Positions 51,445-60,580 of a stretch of DNA of 61,111 bases are shown one piece after another. The position numbers were made by a program, and so were the translations under genes. This DNA is from Planctomycetota bacterium. Lineage in GTDB: Bacteria; Planctomycetota; Planctomycetia; Planctomycetales; Planctomycetaceae. The notes beneath the pieces are model-generated. The model searched no databases. It saw only the letters and a list, made by a program, of their open reading frames with translations, and was not told where the DNA came from. The stretch is from the NCBI GenBank assembly GCA_016872645.1, contig VGZH01000028.1, positions 1-61,111 of the forward strand, in the 5' to 3' direction. Numbering within the stretch: position 1 is the stretch's first letter; each line of letters begins with the position of its first letter.

Positions 51445-53982
51445 TCAGAACTGCAACTGAGCCGACACGGTGCCGGACAATGAGTAGTTCTCGTTGATTT
51501 CTGACGCAGAGGCATCCGGCAGCAAGTCGGTGCCGAGGTTGCCCGCGAGCGTGTCGGTTCCCGCTCCACCGTTGACGGTGTCATTGCCGTCTTCGCCGAG
51601 CACGATGTCGTCGGCATCACCCCCCTGCAAGAGGTCACCACCGTCGCCCCCGAGAACGGTGTCGTCGCCATTGCCGCCGTCAACGGTATCGTTGCCATCT
51701 GCGCCGGTGATCAGGTCATTGTCGTCGTCGCCTGTGATCGAGTCATTGCCGTTACCACCATTGATGATGTCGTTGCCGTCCCCACCCAAGATGTTGTCGT
51801 CGCCGTCTCCACCCTCGATCTGGTCGTTACCACCTTGGCCATTGAGGATGTCATTGCCGGCTCCGCCATCCATAAAGTCGTGGCCGTTGCCGCCAGACAG
51901 CGAGTCGACTCCGAGACCGCCGGACATCGAATCGTTGCCAGCCATGCCGTTGAGCCCGTCATCACCGTCGCCGCCGTCCAATGTGTCGAGACCATCTCCA
52001 CCGAGGAGGGTGTCGTTGCCCGCGTCACCCGACGCCAGGTCATCGCCGTCGCCGCCATCCAGGACGTCACTCCCTTCGCTGCCTTGCAAGGAGTCGTTGC
52101 CGACCGCACCGCTGATCGTATCGTTGCCCAGCCCACCGATGACACTGTCGGCCCCGGAACCGGCATCAATCACGTCGTTGCCGCCGTCGCCGAAGAGAAC
52201 GTCATTTCCCGCACTACCGGAGATCGTGTCGTTTCCTTCGCCGCCGTTCGCCGTCAGCCTGGTTGAGCCAACCGCTCGATTGTCCGCGTTGATGACATCG
52301 TTGCCGTCGCCGCCGTTGACGATCACCAAGTCGCTTGGCGTCGCATCCAGAGTATTGATGTTGATCGTGTCGTTGCCGCCGAGTGCATTGATTTGAATCG
52401 TCGCGGCCGGGCTTGTGATCGTGACCGTCGACGTTCCGTTGCTGACCGTCAATTGTCCGGCGGCATTTTGTCCGACCGTGATCGCGTCCGCTCCGCTGGT
52501 CCCTTCAAACTGCAGAATGTCGTTGCCGGCGGTTCCACCAGTGCCAGTGTCGATGCCGTCGCCAATCTGAGTGACCAAAACGTCGTCGCCGAGGCCGCCA
52601 TCGAGCACGTCATTGCCGGATTGACCGTCGAGCGTGTCGTCATCCCCTTGGCCGAAGATCGAATCGTTGCCAGCTCCGCCAATGGCATTGTCATTGCCGT
52701 CACCGCCGAAGATCGAGTCATTTCCGGCGTTGCCGTTGAGCGTGTCGTTGCCGAACCCGCCAGCCACCGAGTCATCTCCGAAGACGACGTCGTTGCCATC
52801 GCCGCCCGAGACACTGTCGTTGCCATCGCCACCGTAGACGGTGTCGTTCTGATTGCCGCCGAGCACCGTGTCGGTCCCGTTTCCGCCGTCGACCACATCC
52901 TTGCCGATGCCGCCACCGACCGAGTCATTACCGTTGCCGCCAAAAACGGTGTCATCGCCACCAAAGCCGTTGATTGTGTCGTTGCCGGTCAGGGCAAAGA
53001 ATTCGTCGTCACCATAAATCAGATCGGCGTCATTGCCGCCGTTGATGTTGTCGTTGCCTGCTCCGCCGTTGATCGTGTCGAGCCCAGCATTACCGAACAG
53101 CTGGTCGGCACCTGTGCCGCCATCGATGAAGTCGTTGCCCGATCCTGCATAGACCGAATCATTGCCGTTGCCGCCGAGGATCGAGTCATTCTGTCCATCG
53201 CCGTTGATGACGTCGTTTCCGTCGCCACCACGGATTGTGTCGTTGCCCTGTCCTCCCAGAATCGTGTCGTTGCCACCTCCGCTGAAGCCGGGCGTGTCTC
53301 CATCCACGAGGTCGGCCCCGTCGCCCGCGATGATCGAGTCGGCTCCGGCGCCGCCGTCAATCGTGTCGACTCCGTCGCCGCCGTTGACCGTGTCGTTGCC
53401 TTGGCCGGCGTCGATGTCGTCGTTGCCGTTGTTACCGATTAACGAATCGTTGCCCGATCCGCCGTTGATTGTGTCGTTGCCGTCTCCACCATCGATCAGA
53501 TCAACCAGCGAACCGCCGCTAATCAAATCGTTGCCGTGACCCCCGAGCAGCGTTTGGTTGAGATTCATCGTGCCATTGATGATGTCGTCGCCATGCTTGC
53601 CGTCGACACTGATGCTCGGATTCTGAGTCAGCCTGGCGGAGGTCAACAGGCTGAGATCAATCGTGTTCGGCCCATCACCACCGGTCACGACGATCGACGA
53701 AACATTGCTCGCCAAAATCGTCGGCAACGACGAGACCGCTGTTCCGTTCGCGAGCACTTGCACCAAATTCTGGTTGAGCGGGTTCGGCCGGATCGTGATG
53801 TCGTCACTGCCATCCGAGCTGACACTCAGTTGTCCGTTGATGAAGAACGACGTCACCGACAGCAGTGAGCGATTTTCGAGAATCTCTGCGGGTTCGTTGC
53901 AAATCGTGGTTCCACGACGGCGCGCAATAACGGTCGGAGAGACAGCATTTCGAATCGCTTCCAGCCAAGAAGTCCATTGCAT
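51445..53982 (-). CDS. RTX-type calcium-binding repeat protein (GGxGxDxLx)
   Basis: An 845-residue secreted or surface protein made mainly of 9-residue RTX repeats (GGDGNDTINGGSGNDSLIG and variants), in two blocks separated by a short non-repeat domain (TSGADAITVGQNAAGQLTVS...). They should fold as calcium-filled beta-rolls. The N-terminus has no normal signal peptide but has ILENRSLLSVTSFF, matching the LExRxLLS motif found near the start of many large planctomycete exported proteins. ATG at 53982 starts MQWTSWLEAIRNA. No protease or lipase domain, and no type I secretion genes nearby. Confidence 0.88.
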   Translation of the reverse strand: MQWTSWLEAIRNAVSPTVIARRRGTTICNEPAEILENRSLLSVTSFFINGQLSVSSDGSDDITIRPNPLNQNLVQVLANGTAVSSLPTILASNVSSIVVTGGDGPNTIDLSLLTSARLTQNPSISVDGKHGDDIINGTMNLNQTLLGGHGNDLISGGSLVDLIDGGDGNDTINGGSGNDSLIGNNGNDDIDAGQGNDTVNGGDGVDTIDGGAGADSIIAGDGADLVDGDTPGFSGGGNDTILGGQGNDTIRGGDGNDVINGDGQNDSILGGNGNDSVYAGSGNDFIDGGTGADQLFGNAGLDTINGGAGNDNINGGNDADLIYGDDEFFALTGNDTINGFGGDDTVFGGNGNDSVGGGIGKDVVDGGNGTDTVLGGNQNDTVYGGDGNDSVSGGDGNDVVFGDDSVAGGFGNDTLNGNAGNDSIFGGDGNDNAIGGAGNDSIFGQGDDDTLDGQSGNDVLDGGLGDDVLVTQIGDGIDTGTGGTAGNDILQFEGTSGADAITVGQNAAGQLTVSNGTSTVTITSPAATIQINALGGNDTININTLDATPSDLVIVNGGDGNDVINADNRAVGSTRLTANGGEGNDTISGSAGNDVLFGDGGNDVIDAGSGADSVIGGLGNDTISGAVGNDSLQGSEGSDVLDGGDGDDLASGDAGNDTLLGGDGLDTLDGGDGDDGLNGMAGNDSMSGGLGVDSLSGGNGHDFMDGGAGNDILNGQGGNDQIEGGDGDDNILGGDGNDIINGGNGNDSITGDDDNDLITGADGNDTVDGGNGDDTVLGGDGGDLLQGGDADDIVLGEDGNDTVNGGAGTDTLAGNLGTDLLPDASASEINENYSLSGTVSAQLQF

Positions 53983-54262
53983 GGTGACCGGTCCTTGGTC
54001 CTCTGAGGTCGCACTGTGCGGGCGAAGTACCCGCACCACGCCGAACGCGCGGCATGTCTGTCAGCCCATATCGACGTGTCACAACCGGATTCCGCGACAT
54101 TGTTCGCAAACCCCGCAAACGAAACGCATCTTTCCTGGTTTGTGCAGTCTGGGCATTCTCCCGCGCGAGTGGGTCGTGCGCCCGTCGGTCGCTGATCTTG
54201 ACCCGCTCTGGAAATCCGTCCTAAAAGCCCCGCCCCTTGGGCGCGGCCTTCAGGAGCCAACT

Positions 54263-56002
54263 GTGACACTTGTGGATGCGTTGCGAATCGTCAATGCGCG
54301 GACGCCGAACGAGACGCGGCGACGATTCACACTGGCGTGCGGTTTTACCCCCTTGTACCTGAAAATTTTTCTCGCCGCTCAGTTGACCGAACGTACGGTT
54401 TCGGAACGAATTGATGTCGAAATCGGTGTCTTTGGCGATGTGTCGGGGACGTTGCAAAAGCTTTTAAGCCAGCCCTCGGATGGAGTGGCCGTTCCGTTGG
54501 AATGGAGCGACCTCGATGCGCGGCTGGGCTGGCGGAGTACCCACGGTTGGCGATCGGATTGGCAGGCGGACATTTTGTCATCGGTGCGTCTGCGATTGCT
54601 GCATTTGACCGAGTTGTTGACGAAGTTGTCTCAACGAACGTCCGTCGTGGCGTCGCTGCCAACCTTACCGTTGCCGCCAATGTTTCCGCCGGCGCGTGGC
54701 CAGTCATCGCCGGCAGCATTGGAGTTACGTAGCTTGGTCACGGATTTTGCGTCGGAATTGGTTTCTTCGAGCGACGTGCGTCTCGTGGACTCGGAGCAAC
54801 TCGATGTGCAGTCGCCGCGTCACTCCCGACACGACGTGGTCAGTGATTTGCGAACGGGATTTCCCTACCGCCACGAGCACAGCGTGACGCTTGCGAGTAT
54901 GTTGGCCGATCTGTTGCGTCCCGCAGCCCCGCTGAAGGGACTGATCACGGATCTCGACAATACGCTGTGGTCGGGGATCGTGGGAGAAGAGGGCATTCGA
55001 GGAGTCTCGTGGGATTTGGACCACAAGACGCACGCACATGCAATCTACCAAGAGATGCTGGCCTCGCTGAGCGAACTGGGAGTGCTCATCGGAGTCGCCA
55101 GCAAGAACGACCCGATCATCGCACAACAGGGATTGCAGCGCGAAGACTTGGTTGTGCCGCGAGAGGCGCTGTTTCCCGTCGAAGCGAATTGGGGAGCCAA
55201 GTCGGAATCGGTTCGCCGTATTCTGCAAACTTGGAATATCAGTGCGGACAGTGTCCTGTTTCTCGATGACAGTCCGATTGAGTTGGCAGAAGTCGCCGCC
55301 AACATTCCCGGCATTCAATGTCGGAAATTCCCTGCAGGTGACGCCGAGGCGATCGTCCGGCTCGTCGGTGAATTGCGGGATCTGTTTGGAAAACCGGCCG
55401 CGACATTCGAAGACAAGATTCGAGTCCGCAGCCTGCGCGAGAGCGCTGTCGTGTTACCAACAGCGGCTGACCCCGAAGAATTTCTTCGACATGCCGACGC
55501 GGAAATCACGTTCGAATGGAACGCGCCTGACGAAAGATGTTTCGAGCTGATCAATAAGACGAATCAGTTCAATCTAAATGGCCGGCGGTTAGATGCCGCC
55601 GCGTGGCGATGTCGGTTGTCGGATCCGGATGGGTTTCTGCTGGCCGTGCGCTATGTCGACAAGTACGCCCCGCTCGGGAAAATCTCGATTCTCGCGGGAC
55701 GTTGGCAGGACGGACTGCCGTGGATCGACGTGTGGGTGATGAGCTGCCGCGCGTTTTCTCGCCGGATCGAACATCAAGTCTTGCAAGCGTGTTTCGAGAG
55801 GCTCGGCTGCGACCGAATTCTGCTCGACTATCAACCGACGGACCGCAACGCTCCGATCGGCGAACTTCTCGCTGGGCTTGTTGAGTTGGAACCGAATCAA
55901 CCGATCCGATTGACTCGCTCGGCATTCAATTCCCGTTGTCCTTCCCTGTATGCAAAGGTGCTGTCGCATGACTCCCTCAACGAACATCGCGTCGCGGCTT
56001 GA
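54263..56002 (+). CDS. FkbH-like HAD-superfamily protein
   Basis: A 579-residue protein of the FkbH family. The HAD domain has GLITDLDNTLWSG with DxDNT at 230-234, then VASKNDP and DDSPIELAEVAANIPG. The N-terminal 220 residues are a separate alpha/beta domain, and the C-terminal part (FELINKTNQFNLNGRR, then a GNAT-like segment WIDVWVMSCRAFSRRIEHQV) is as in other FkbH proteins. FkbH loads a glyceryl or related group from 1,3-bisphosphoglycerate onto an acyl carrier protein. GTG at 54263 with AGGAG upstream. Its end overlaps the ACP gene by 35 bases. Confidence 0.88.
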   Translation: MTLVDALRIVNARTPNETRRRFTLACGFTPLYLKIFLAAQLTERTVSERIDVEIGVFGDVSGTLQKLLSQPSDGVAVPLEWSDLDARLGWRSTHGWRSDWQADILSSVRLRLLHLTELLTKLSQRTSVVASLPTLPLPPMFPPARGQSSPAALELRSLVTDFASELVSSSDVRLVDSEQLDVQSPRHSRHDVVSDLRTGFPYRHEHSVTLASMLADLLRPAAPLKGLITDLDNTLWSGIVGEEGIRGVSWDLDHKTHAHAIYQEMLASLSELGVLIGVASKNDPIIAQQGLQREDLVVPREALFPVEANWGAKSESVRRILQTWNISADSVLFLDDSPIELAEVAANIPGIQCRKFPAGDAEAIVRLVGELRDLFGKPAATFEDKIRVRSLRESAVVLPTAADPEEFLRHADAEITFEWNAPDERCFELINKTNQFNLNGRRLDAAAWRCRLSDPDGFLLAVRYVDKYAPLGKISILAGRWQDGLPWIDVWVMSCRAFSRRIEHQVLQACFERLGCDRILLDYQPTDRNAPIGELLAGLVELEPNQPIRLTRSAFNSRCPSLYAKVLSHDSLNEHRVAA

Positions 56003-56225
56003 AGATTGCTTGGCAATGGTCTTTCCTGACGTCCCGCAGAAGCAACTGTGCCACGCGTCGATCCACTCGTTGGCAGAGTGGGACTCGCTAGCCACACTGA
56101 CGATCGTCAGCGTGATTGAAGAGACCTTCCAGCGACAAATTCCTCTCGATGACCTGGAAGAGTTCGTGTCGTTTGAACGGATTCTGGCTTACCTGTCACG
56201 TCCCACCTTGCGCGCGGCGGCCTAA
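55968..56225 (+). CDS. Acyl carrier protein
   Basis: An 85-residue ACP. The phosphopantetheine attachment Ser is S40 in EWDSLATLTIVSVIEETF, followed by the helix QRQIPLDDLEEFVSFERILA. It overlaps the FkbH gene, as in known FkbH-ACP pairs in which the ACP carries the glyceryl unit. ATG at 55968; the three codons upstream in this frame do not matter. It converges with the VOC gene, with a four-base overlap of the ends. Confidence 0.88.
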   Translation: MTPSTNIASRLEDCLAMVFPDVPQKQLCHASIHSLAEWDSLATLTIVSVIEETFQRQIPLDDLEEFVSFERILAYLSRPTLRAAA

Positions 56226-56638
56226 AACAGCGACAACGCACCTTCAGTGCAAAGTTCGACGAGTGCCATTTCGGGCGTGACCAGGAACGCGCAGTCAGAG
56301 TCGCCAAAGGCTTCAGACGTGAAAAGTGACAGCCGACGAAAGCCGTTGGCCTCAAGTTGCTCAATGGCCGCGCGCACGTTCGGAGTGCTGTAACAGACGT
56401 GGTAGTAGTACTGGCGACGTTTCACGAAGCTGCTGACGGGCGAGTCTTCCGCCAACCCTTGCACCAACTCGATGAACACGCCCGGAGCAGTCTCGATGAA
56501 ACAGACCCGGACCTTTTGGCTGGCGATTTCGACGATTTGGGAGACTCGCGAAAAGCCCATCCCTTCGGTGTACGGTCGCAAAGCGACTTCAATGGACGGC
56601 ACAGCGCAGCCGACATGATGCAGCGTCAAAAGAGACAT
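56222..56638 (-). CDS. VOC-fold protein, methylmalonyl-CoA epimerase-like
   Basis: A 138-residue single vicinal-oxygen-chelate/glyoxalase domain: LHHVGCAVPSIEVALRPYTE, then VRVCFIETAPGVFIELVQGL, YYYHVCYSTPNVRAAIEQLE and DCAFLVTPEMALVELCTEG. The His at the first strand and the Glu in FIELVQ match the metal-binding set. Methylmalonyl-CoA epimerase and dioxygenases share this fold. ATG at 56638 places the first strand at residue 6. It lies between the ACP and the FkbM remnant, suggesting a role in the same pathway. Confidence 0.75.
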   Translation of the reverse strand: MSLLTLHHVGCAVPSIEVALRPYTEGMGFSRVSQIVEIASQKVRVCFIETAPGVFIELVQGLAEDSPVSSFVKRRQYYYHVCYSTPNVRAAIEQLEANGFRRLSLFTSEAFGDSDCAFLVTPEMALVELCTEGALSLF

Positions 56639-56664
56639 AGCCTCGTCGATCTGTGAATGCGGCA

Positions 56665-56946
56665 TCAACGTCGGATGCCATAGACGTCAAACAATCCAGC
56701 CTCGGAGCCGTCGGCCTGTTGCTCGTGTACGACCTCGAACCCGACATCATTGAGCAACGCCAGGATTTGATCCAGCATGCCACCTAAGTAGAGGTCTTGT
56801 TGGAAGATCTCCGAGTCCAGAAACTCGGTCTCTTGGTGGTTGATTTTCCAAATCGATAAGCCGTTGGGCAACGTGGCGGGCTTGAGGCGGTCCACCCACG
56901 GGTTTGGTGATTGCGATGCTGAAGCGGCTGACGAAGTGGAGATCAT
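56665..56946 (-). pseudogene. FkbM-family methyltransferase with internal deletion
   Basis: The 93-residue frame joins two pieces of an FkbM methyltransferase: the N-terminal part LPNGLSIWKINHQETEFLDS EIF (residues 26-48), and the C-terminal part LLNDVGFEVVHEQQ...FDVYGIRR (64-93). The S-adenosylmethionine-binding core (VxDVGAxxG and following, about 150-200 residues) is absent, so the frame was joined by deletion near residue 55. The start ATG at 56946 is intact, and the frame is still open. It cannot methylate; I call it a remnant. It lies 26 bases upstream of the VOC gene. Confidence 0.6.
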
Positions 56947-57051
56947 GCCGAGAATCCCTTCCGTGGAGTTTCCCGAACGGCGCGACGGCTTTCTGCCGCC
57001 AAGCCGGCGTGAGCGGTTTTAGAGGAGCCTGAAAGACCGAGTCAATTGCGA

Positions 57052-58212
57052 TTACTGCGAGCAAACGGGCTTGGCGGCAGCGTAATCGCACCACATTTGT
57101 CGGTAGCGCGAAACGATCTTGTCGATGTCGTAGCGCTCGACGACACGCTGCCGCGCCGCTTGGCCCAATGCAGCACGAGCGTCAGATGGCAATGACAACA
57201 ACTCGACGATCGCTGCCCCCAGTCGTTGCGGGTCTTGCTTGGGCACAATCCGTCCTGAGTCGCCGACGACATCGCTGCATTCACCGACGTCAGTCGTGAC
57301 GCAAGGCACGCCGCATGACATGGCTTCACCCACGACATTCGGAAAGCCTTCGGTCATCGACGAACAGACCGCGACATCCAGACTGGCGTTGATGGCCGCC
57401 ACGTCGCTGAATTTGCCCAGCAAATGAAACTGTTCGTGCAGGCCGGCTGCGTCGATCCAGCTCCAGATATCTGCAGCTGTGTAGGTTTGTTCGTAGCCCA
57501 CCAGGACGAAATGAGTGCTTGGAAGTTGATCGGCGACCACGCGGGCTGCTTTTACGAACGTCTGATGATCCTTGTGCCGGTGAAATCGCCCCACGATGCC
57601 CACCAGCGGCGTGTCTTCGGTGATTCCCAGTTCCTCACGGATTCGCTGCCGTGCTGCCGGGTCAGGGCGAAACAGGCGGGTATCGAAGCCGTTCGGAATG
57701 ACTTCCAGCTTGTCGTTCACGTAGCCCACTTGCCGATGCACCGCACGAGCGGCCTCGGCGTTGAGAATGATGTGATCCGGCACCCAGCGCGACAGCTTGC
57801 CACCGAGCCACGCGGACCAGCGCACCGACCGTGTATCGAGGCTGGGGTCGAGTGTGCTGTGGCGGATGTTCCAGACGATGGGCACGTCGCGACGGAACAG
57901 CTTCGTCGCCAAACCACCATAAAGATTGCCGATGTACATCCAGCATTGGACCACATCCGGCCGGAACTTTTTGAGCTCACGAGCCAATTTGGCGATATCC
58001 AACGGATTCGCTCGTCGTTCCAGCAGTTCCATCGCCAGCACGGGAATGCCGGCATCGGTCAATTGTTGACCCGCAGTTCCAAACTCGTTCAACGAAAACA
58101 CTTTGATGTCGAACTCGTCCTTGCGCAGCCGAGTAAGCACGCGAGCCAGCATTCGCTCAGCTCCGCCGTCGCCCGTGCCGTTGACGACCACGGCTAGCCG
58201 TACCCGTTCCAT
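57052..58212 (-). CDS. Glycosyltransferase family 4
   Basis: A 386-residue GT-B fold transferase. The N-terminal Rossmann domain starts RLAVVVNGTGDGGAERMLAR with the glycine-rich GGAER donor-site loop. The C-terminal domain has the VIPNGFDTRLF and GIVGRFHRHKDHQTFVKAA blocks and the catalytic EX7E (E288-E296: TEGFPNVVGEAMSCGVP). It would move a sugar from a nucleotide sugar onto a growing glycan on the inner face of the membrane. ATG at 58212 with GGAGG nearby; no membrane segment. Confidence 0.92.
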   Translation of the reverse strand: MERVRLAVVVNGTGDGGAERMLARVLTRLRKDEFDIKVFSLNEFGTAGQQLTDAGIPVLAMELLERRANPLDIAKLARELKKFRPDVVQCWMYIGNLYGGLATKLFRRDVPIVWNIRHSTLDPSLDTRSVRWSAWLGGKLSRWVPDHIILNAEAARAVHRQVGYVNDKLEVIPNGFDTRLFRPDPAARQRIREELGITEDTPLVGIVGRFHRHKDHQTFVKAARVVADQLPSTHFVLVGYEQTYTAADIWSWIDAAGLHEQFHLLGKFSDVAAINASLDVAVCSSMTEGFPNVVGEAMSCGVPCVTTDVGECSDVVGDSGRIVPKQDPQRLGAAIVELLSLPSDARAALGQAARQRVVERYDIDKIVSRYRQMWCDYAAAKPVCSQ

Positions 58213-58414
58213 CGCGTCGCTCCGGCCGCCTCCATCCTGTAGTCCATTACGCGCGGGCTTGTAGCAAACTCCCGAAAGTGGCTCAACAGGGTTCCTCGCG
58301 GCGAGTTCAGTCGAGGTGACCTGAACTGTGATTGACCGTTCCGCCGCATCGTTCGTAAAAGCCCGCCCCAATCGAGAAAGTCAGCCAGTCAGGGCTCCAC
58401 GGGGTGTTGGCGGA

Positions 58415-59476
58415 ATGGATCAAGACCAGAAGAAAGTGGAATGCCAGGAAGGGAGTTCGTCCCACGCAGCGGCGTATCTCCAGTTCGCATCGCAGCAGTT
58501 TGGAGCCGGGACATCCGCCGCCAACGGAAGCTACGTGCGTTGGATCTATGAGCAGAATCCGTTTGGAGGCCGCTGGGCAGACTCTCTGATGGCAGTGACC
58601 TCGTCCGGTGAAGTGGTGGGATGTATGCATGCGATGCGTATCCCTTGGCGAATCGAAAACGAGTCTGTTGTGGTGCCAGCAAACCACAATTTGATTGTGG
58701 CCCCGGAATACCGTCAGGGAATCGGCACGCGCATGGTCATGCAGGCGCTGCGGCAGCACGACTTGTCAGTCATTCCCAGCGCGGTCGAACCGCTCGGAAT
58801 GCTGTATCGACGGCTCGGCTGTGTACGTGTGGAATCACTTTGGTATCGCCGAGTGCTGCGTCCGCTGAAAGTCGGGTGGCAACTCGGAGTTCAAAAGTTG
58901 TCGGGCAGGAATTCATCACCGTGCTATTTTCCGGTCGAAACGCCTTCGACACGACTGCCGTCAGCACATGGTGCGGCGTGGTGGACGACGGCTCCAACCG
59001 ATCCGCAGCTCGAACAACTCGCCGACGTTTTCAATGCTGACCGGACGACGACGAGCGGCCCGGAGTTCTCGCCGGAGTTCTTGCGGTGGCGATTCTTTCA
59101 TGAGCTGAGCCCTCGGCATGCGGTCGTGTGGCTGGAAGAAGATGGACGAATTTCAGATGCCGTCGTTCTGTCGTTGGGGCCACGGCATGGTTTCAATGTC
59201 GGGCGCATCGTTGCGGCGCAAGCCAGTGGAGTGGATCGATTCGCCGCATTAGTGAAACTCGCGGAACATCTCATTCGACGGCAAGGAGGCACGCTCCTGT
59301 TCACGTTCTGCGCATGCCCAAGATTGAACCAGATTTACTCGACGATGGGTTGGCGACCGCAGGCCAACGGGCCGCAAACATACCTTTCGTCTCCTCGTAA
59401 CTGCCCTCCACTCGCCGTTTCGTTCAATGGCGAGGCGATCGACATCGGATTTGAAGCCTTACCCAGCGCGGCGTGA
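58415..59476 (+). CDS. GNAT-family acyltransferase
   Basis: A 353-residue protein with an N-terminal acetyltransferase domain (HNLIVAPEYRQGIGTRMVMQ contains the acetyl-CoA loop RxxGxG/A), followed by a second GNAT-like or related half (VNADRTTTSGPEFSPEFL; FFHELSPRHAVVWLEEDGR). Two-half GNAT proteins of this length occur in planctomycetal polysaccharide clusters. ATG at 58415; 382-residue version from 58328 is less likely. It is divergent from the glycosyltransferase gene. The amine acceptor is unknown. Confidence 0.75.
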   Translation: MDQDQKKVECQEGSSSHAAAYLQFASQQFGAGTSAANGSYVRWIYEQNPFGGRWADSLMAVTSSGEVVGCMHAMRIPWRIENESVVVPANHNLIVAPEYRQGIGTRMVMQALRQHDLSVIPSAVEPLGMLYRRLGCVRVESLWYRRVLRPLKVGWQLGVQKLSGRNSSPCYFPVETPSTRLPSAHGAAWWTTAPTDPQLEQLADVFNADRTTTSGPEFSPEFLRWRFFHELSPRHAVVWLEEDGRISDAVVLSLGPRHGFNVGRIVAAQASGVDRFAALVKLAEHLIRRQGGTLLFTFCACPRLNQIYSTMGWRPQANGPQTYLSSPRNCPPLAVSFNGEAIDIGFEALPSAA

Positions 59477-59536
59477 TATTCCGTGGCACATGCGGCTCAG
59501 GTGTGAGACGTAGCGACCACAAACAGGAGTCCTCCC

Positions 59537-60541
59537 GTGACAGCACTTCCCGGCGTGTTCACGATGTCGTTCGATTGTGAAGGCTTGTGGGGACCTTCAA
59601 GTCTCACACCATCACTGCGGCAGCAGATCACTCAAGAAAACCTCATTGCGGCGTACCGAGGATTGCGCGACGTCCTGGATCAGCATGAACTACGCGCGAC
59701 GTTCGCGTTTGTGGGAGCATTCGTGCTGTCTCCGGAAGAGGCGAGGCAACAATCCGAGTGGTTTGAGTCCATTTCAGGTCAGCCGTGGCCACGCACACGC
59801 GAATTCTTGGACGCACTGGCGCAAGGCCAGACGAGTGGATGGCTCAGCCCCGAATGTTTCGAAATCATTCGCAGCGCGGGCGTGCATGAATTAGGGACTC
59901 ATGGCTTCCAGCACATCGCTCTGCAAGACCACGCGTTGACGCGTGCGGATTTCGAGCGTGAACTCTCCTTAGCCACGAAGGTGGGGCGATTGAAAAATTT
60001 CACGCCGCGGACGTTGGTGTTTCCACGCAATCAGGTCGGCTTCGTGGAGACACTCGCCCCAGCCGGGATCAACGGGTATCGCGAATACCTCGGCCAGCGA
60101 CGATTGAATCTGGTATTGCCCGAGTCACTGCAAGCGCGCTGGGATTCGCTCGCCGCGCTGGGTCGAGAGGTCAAGCTGTGGCAGAAGCCGCAACCGCATT
60201 CGAGCGTTCTCGCGAACGGACCCTCGACCATCGCGATCCCTTCGGGCTACTTTTTGAACTGGCGCGTTGGCCTGCGGCGACGAATTCCCACGAAGCTGAG
60301 CATCGCACGCTGGTCGCGAATGCTGGCTCATGCGGCGCGGCACGGCGGCATGGTTCACCTGTGGTCACATCCGCACAACTTCATCACCGGAACTCGTCAG
60401 TCGGAATTCTTTGGAGAGATCTTGCGCCAAGCCGCGACCTGGGTTCGCCGCGGCGACCTTCTCAATCTGACTCAGGAGGAATACAGCCGGTGTTGTGCGA
60501 AACCCACAATGTCCAAAAGTCCGGCTCTGAACGCGGCCTGA
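59537..60541 (+). CDS. Polysaccharide deacetylase-family protein
   Basis: A 334-residue NodB-type carbohydrate esterase 4. Motif 1 is FTMSFDCEG (Asp13; the second Asp is Cys-Glu here), motif 2 is HGFQH with HxxxH at 122-126 (ELGTHGFQHIALQ), and motif 3 includes FPRNQVG (RxPxG-like). It probably N-deacetylates a glycan, or is a related XrtA-type deacetylase. GTG start with AGGAG upstream. It lies 60 bases after the GNAT gene and likely shares its transcript. Confidence 0.85.
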   Translation: MTALPGVFTMSFDCEGLWGPSSLTPSLRQQITQENLIAAYRGLRDVLDQHELRATFAFVGAFVLSPEEARQQSEWFESISGQPWPRTREFLDALAQGQTSGWLSPECFEIIRSAGVHELGTHGFQHIALQDHALTRADFERELSLATKVGRLKNFTPRTLVFPRNQVGFVETLAPAGINGYREYLGQRRLNLVLPESLQARWDSLAALGREVKLWQKPQPHSSVLANGPSTIAIPSGYFLNWRVGLRRRIPTKLSIARWSRMLAHAARHGGMVHLWSHPHNFITGTRQSEFFGEILRQAATWVRRGDLLNLTQEEYSRCCAKPTMSKSPALNAA

Positions 60542-60580
60542 ACGATTTTCCGAAACCAGTCCTCGCGTCGTCAGCCTCGA

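Noticed and set aside
52393-53442. Plus-strand frame of 349 codons opposite the RTX-type gene
   Set aside because: Its low-complexity Val/Ala/Asp pattern is the reverse complement of the GGxGxD repeats.
51494-53540. Short tandem repeats that could suggest a CRISPR array or tandem-repeat DNA
   Set aside because: They are the codons of the nonapeptide protein repeats; there is no constant repeat-spacer pattern and no cas gene.
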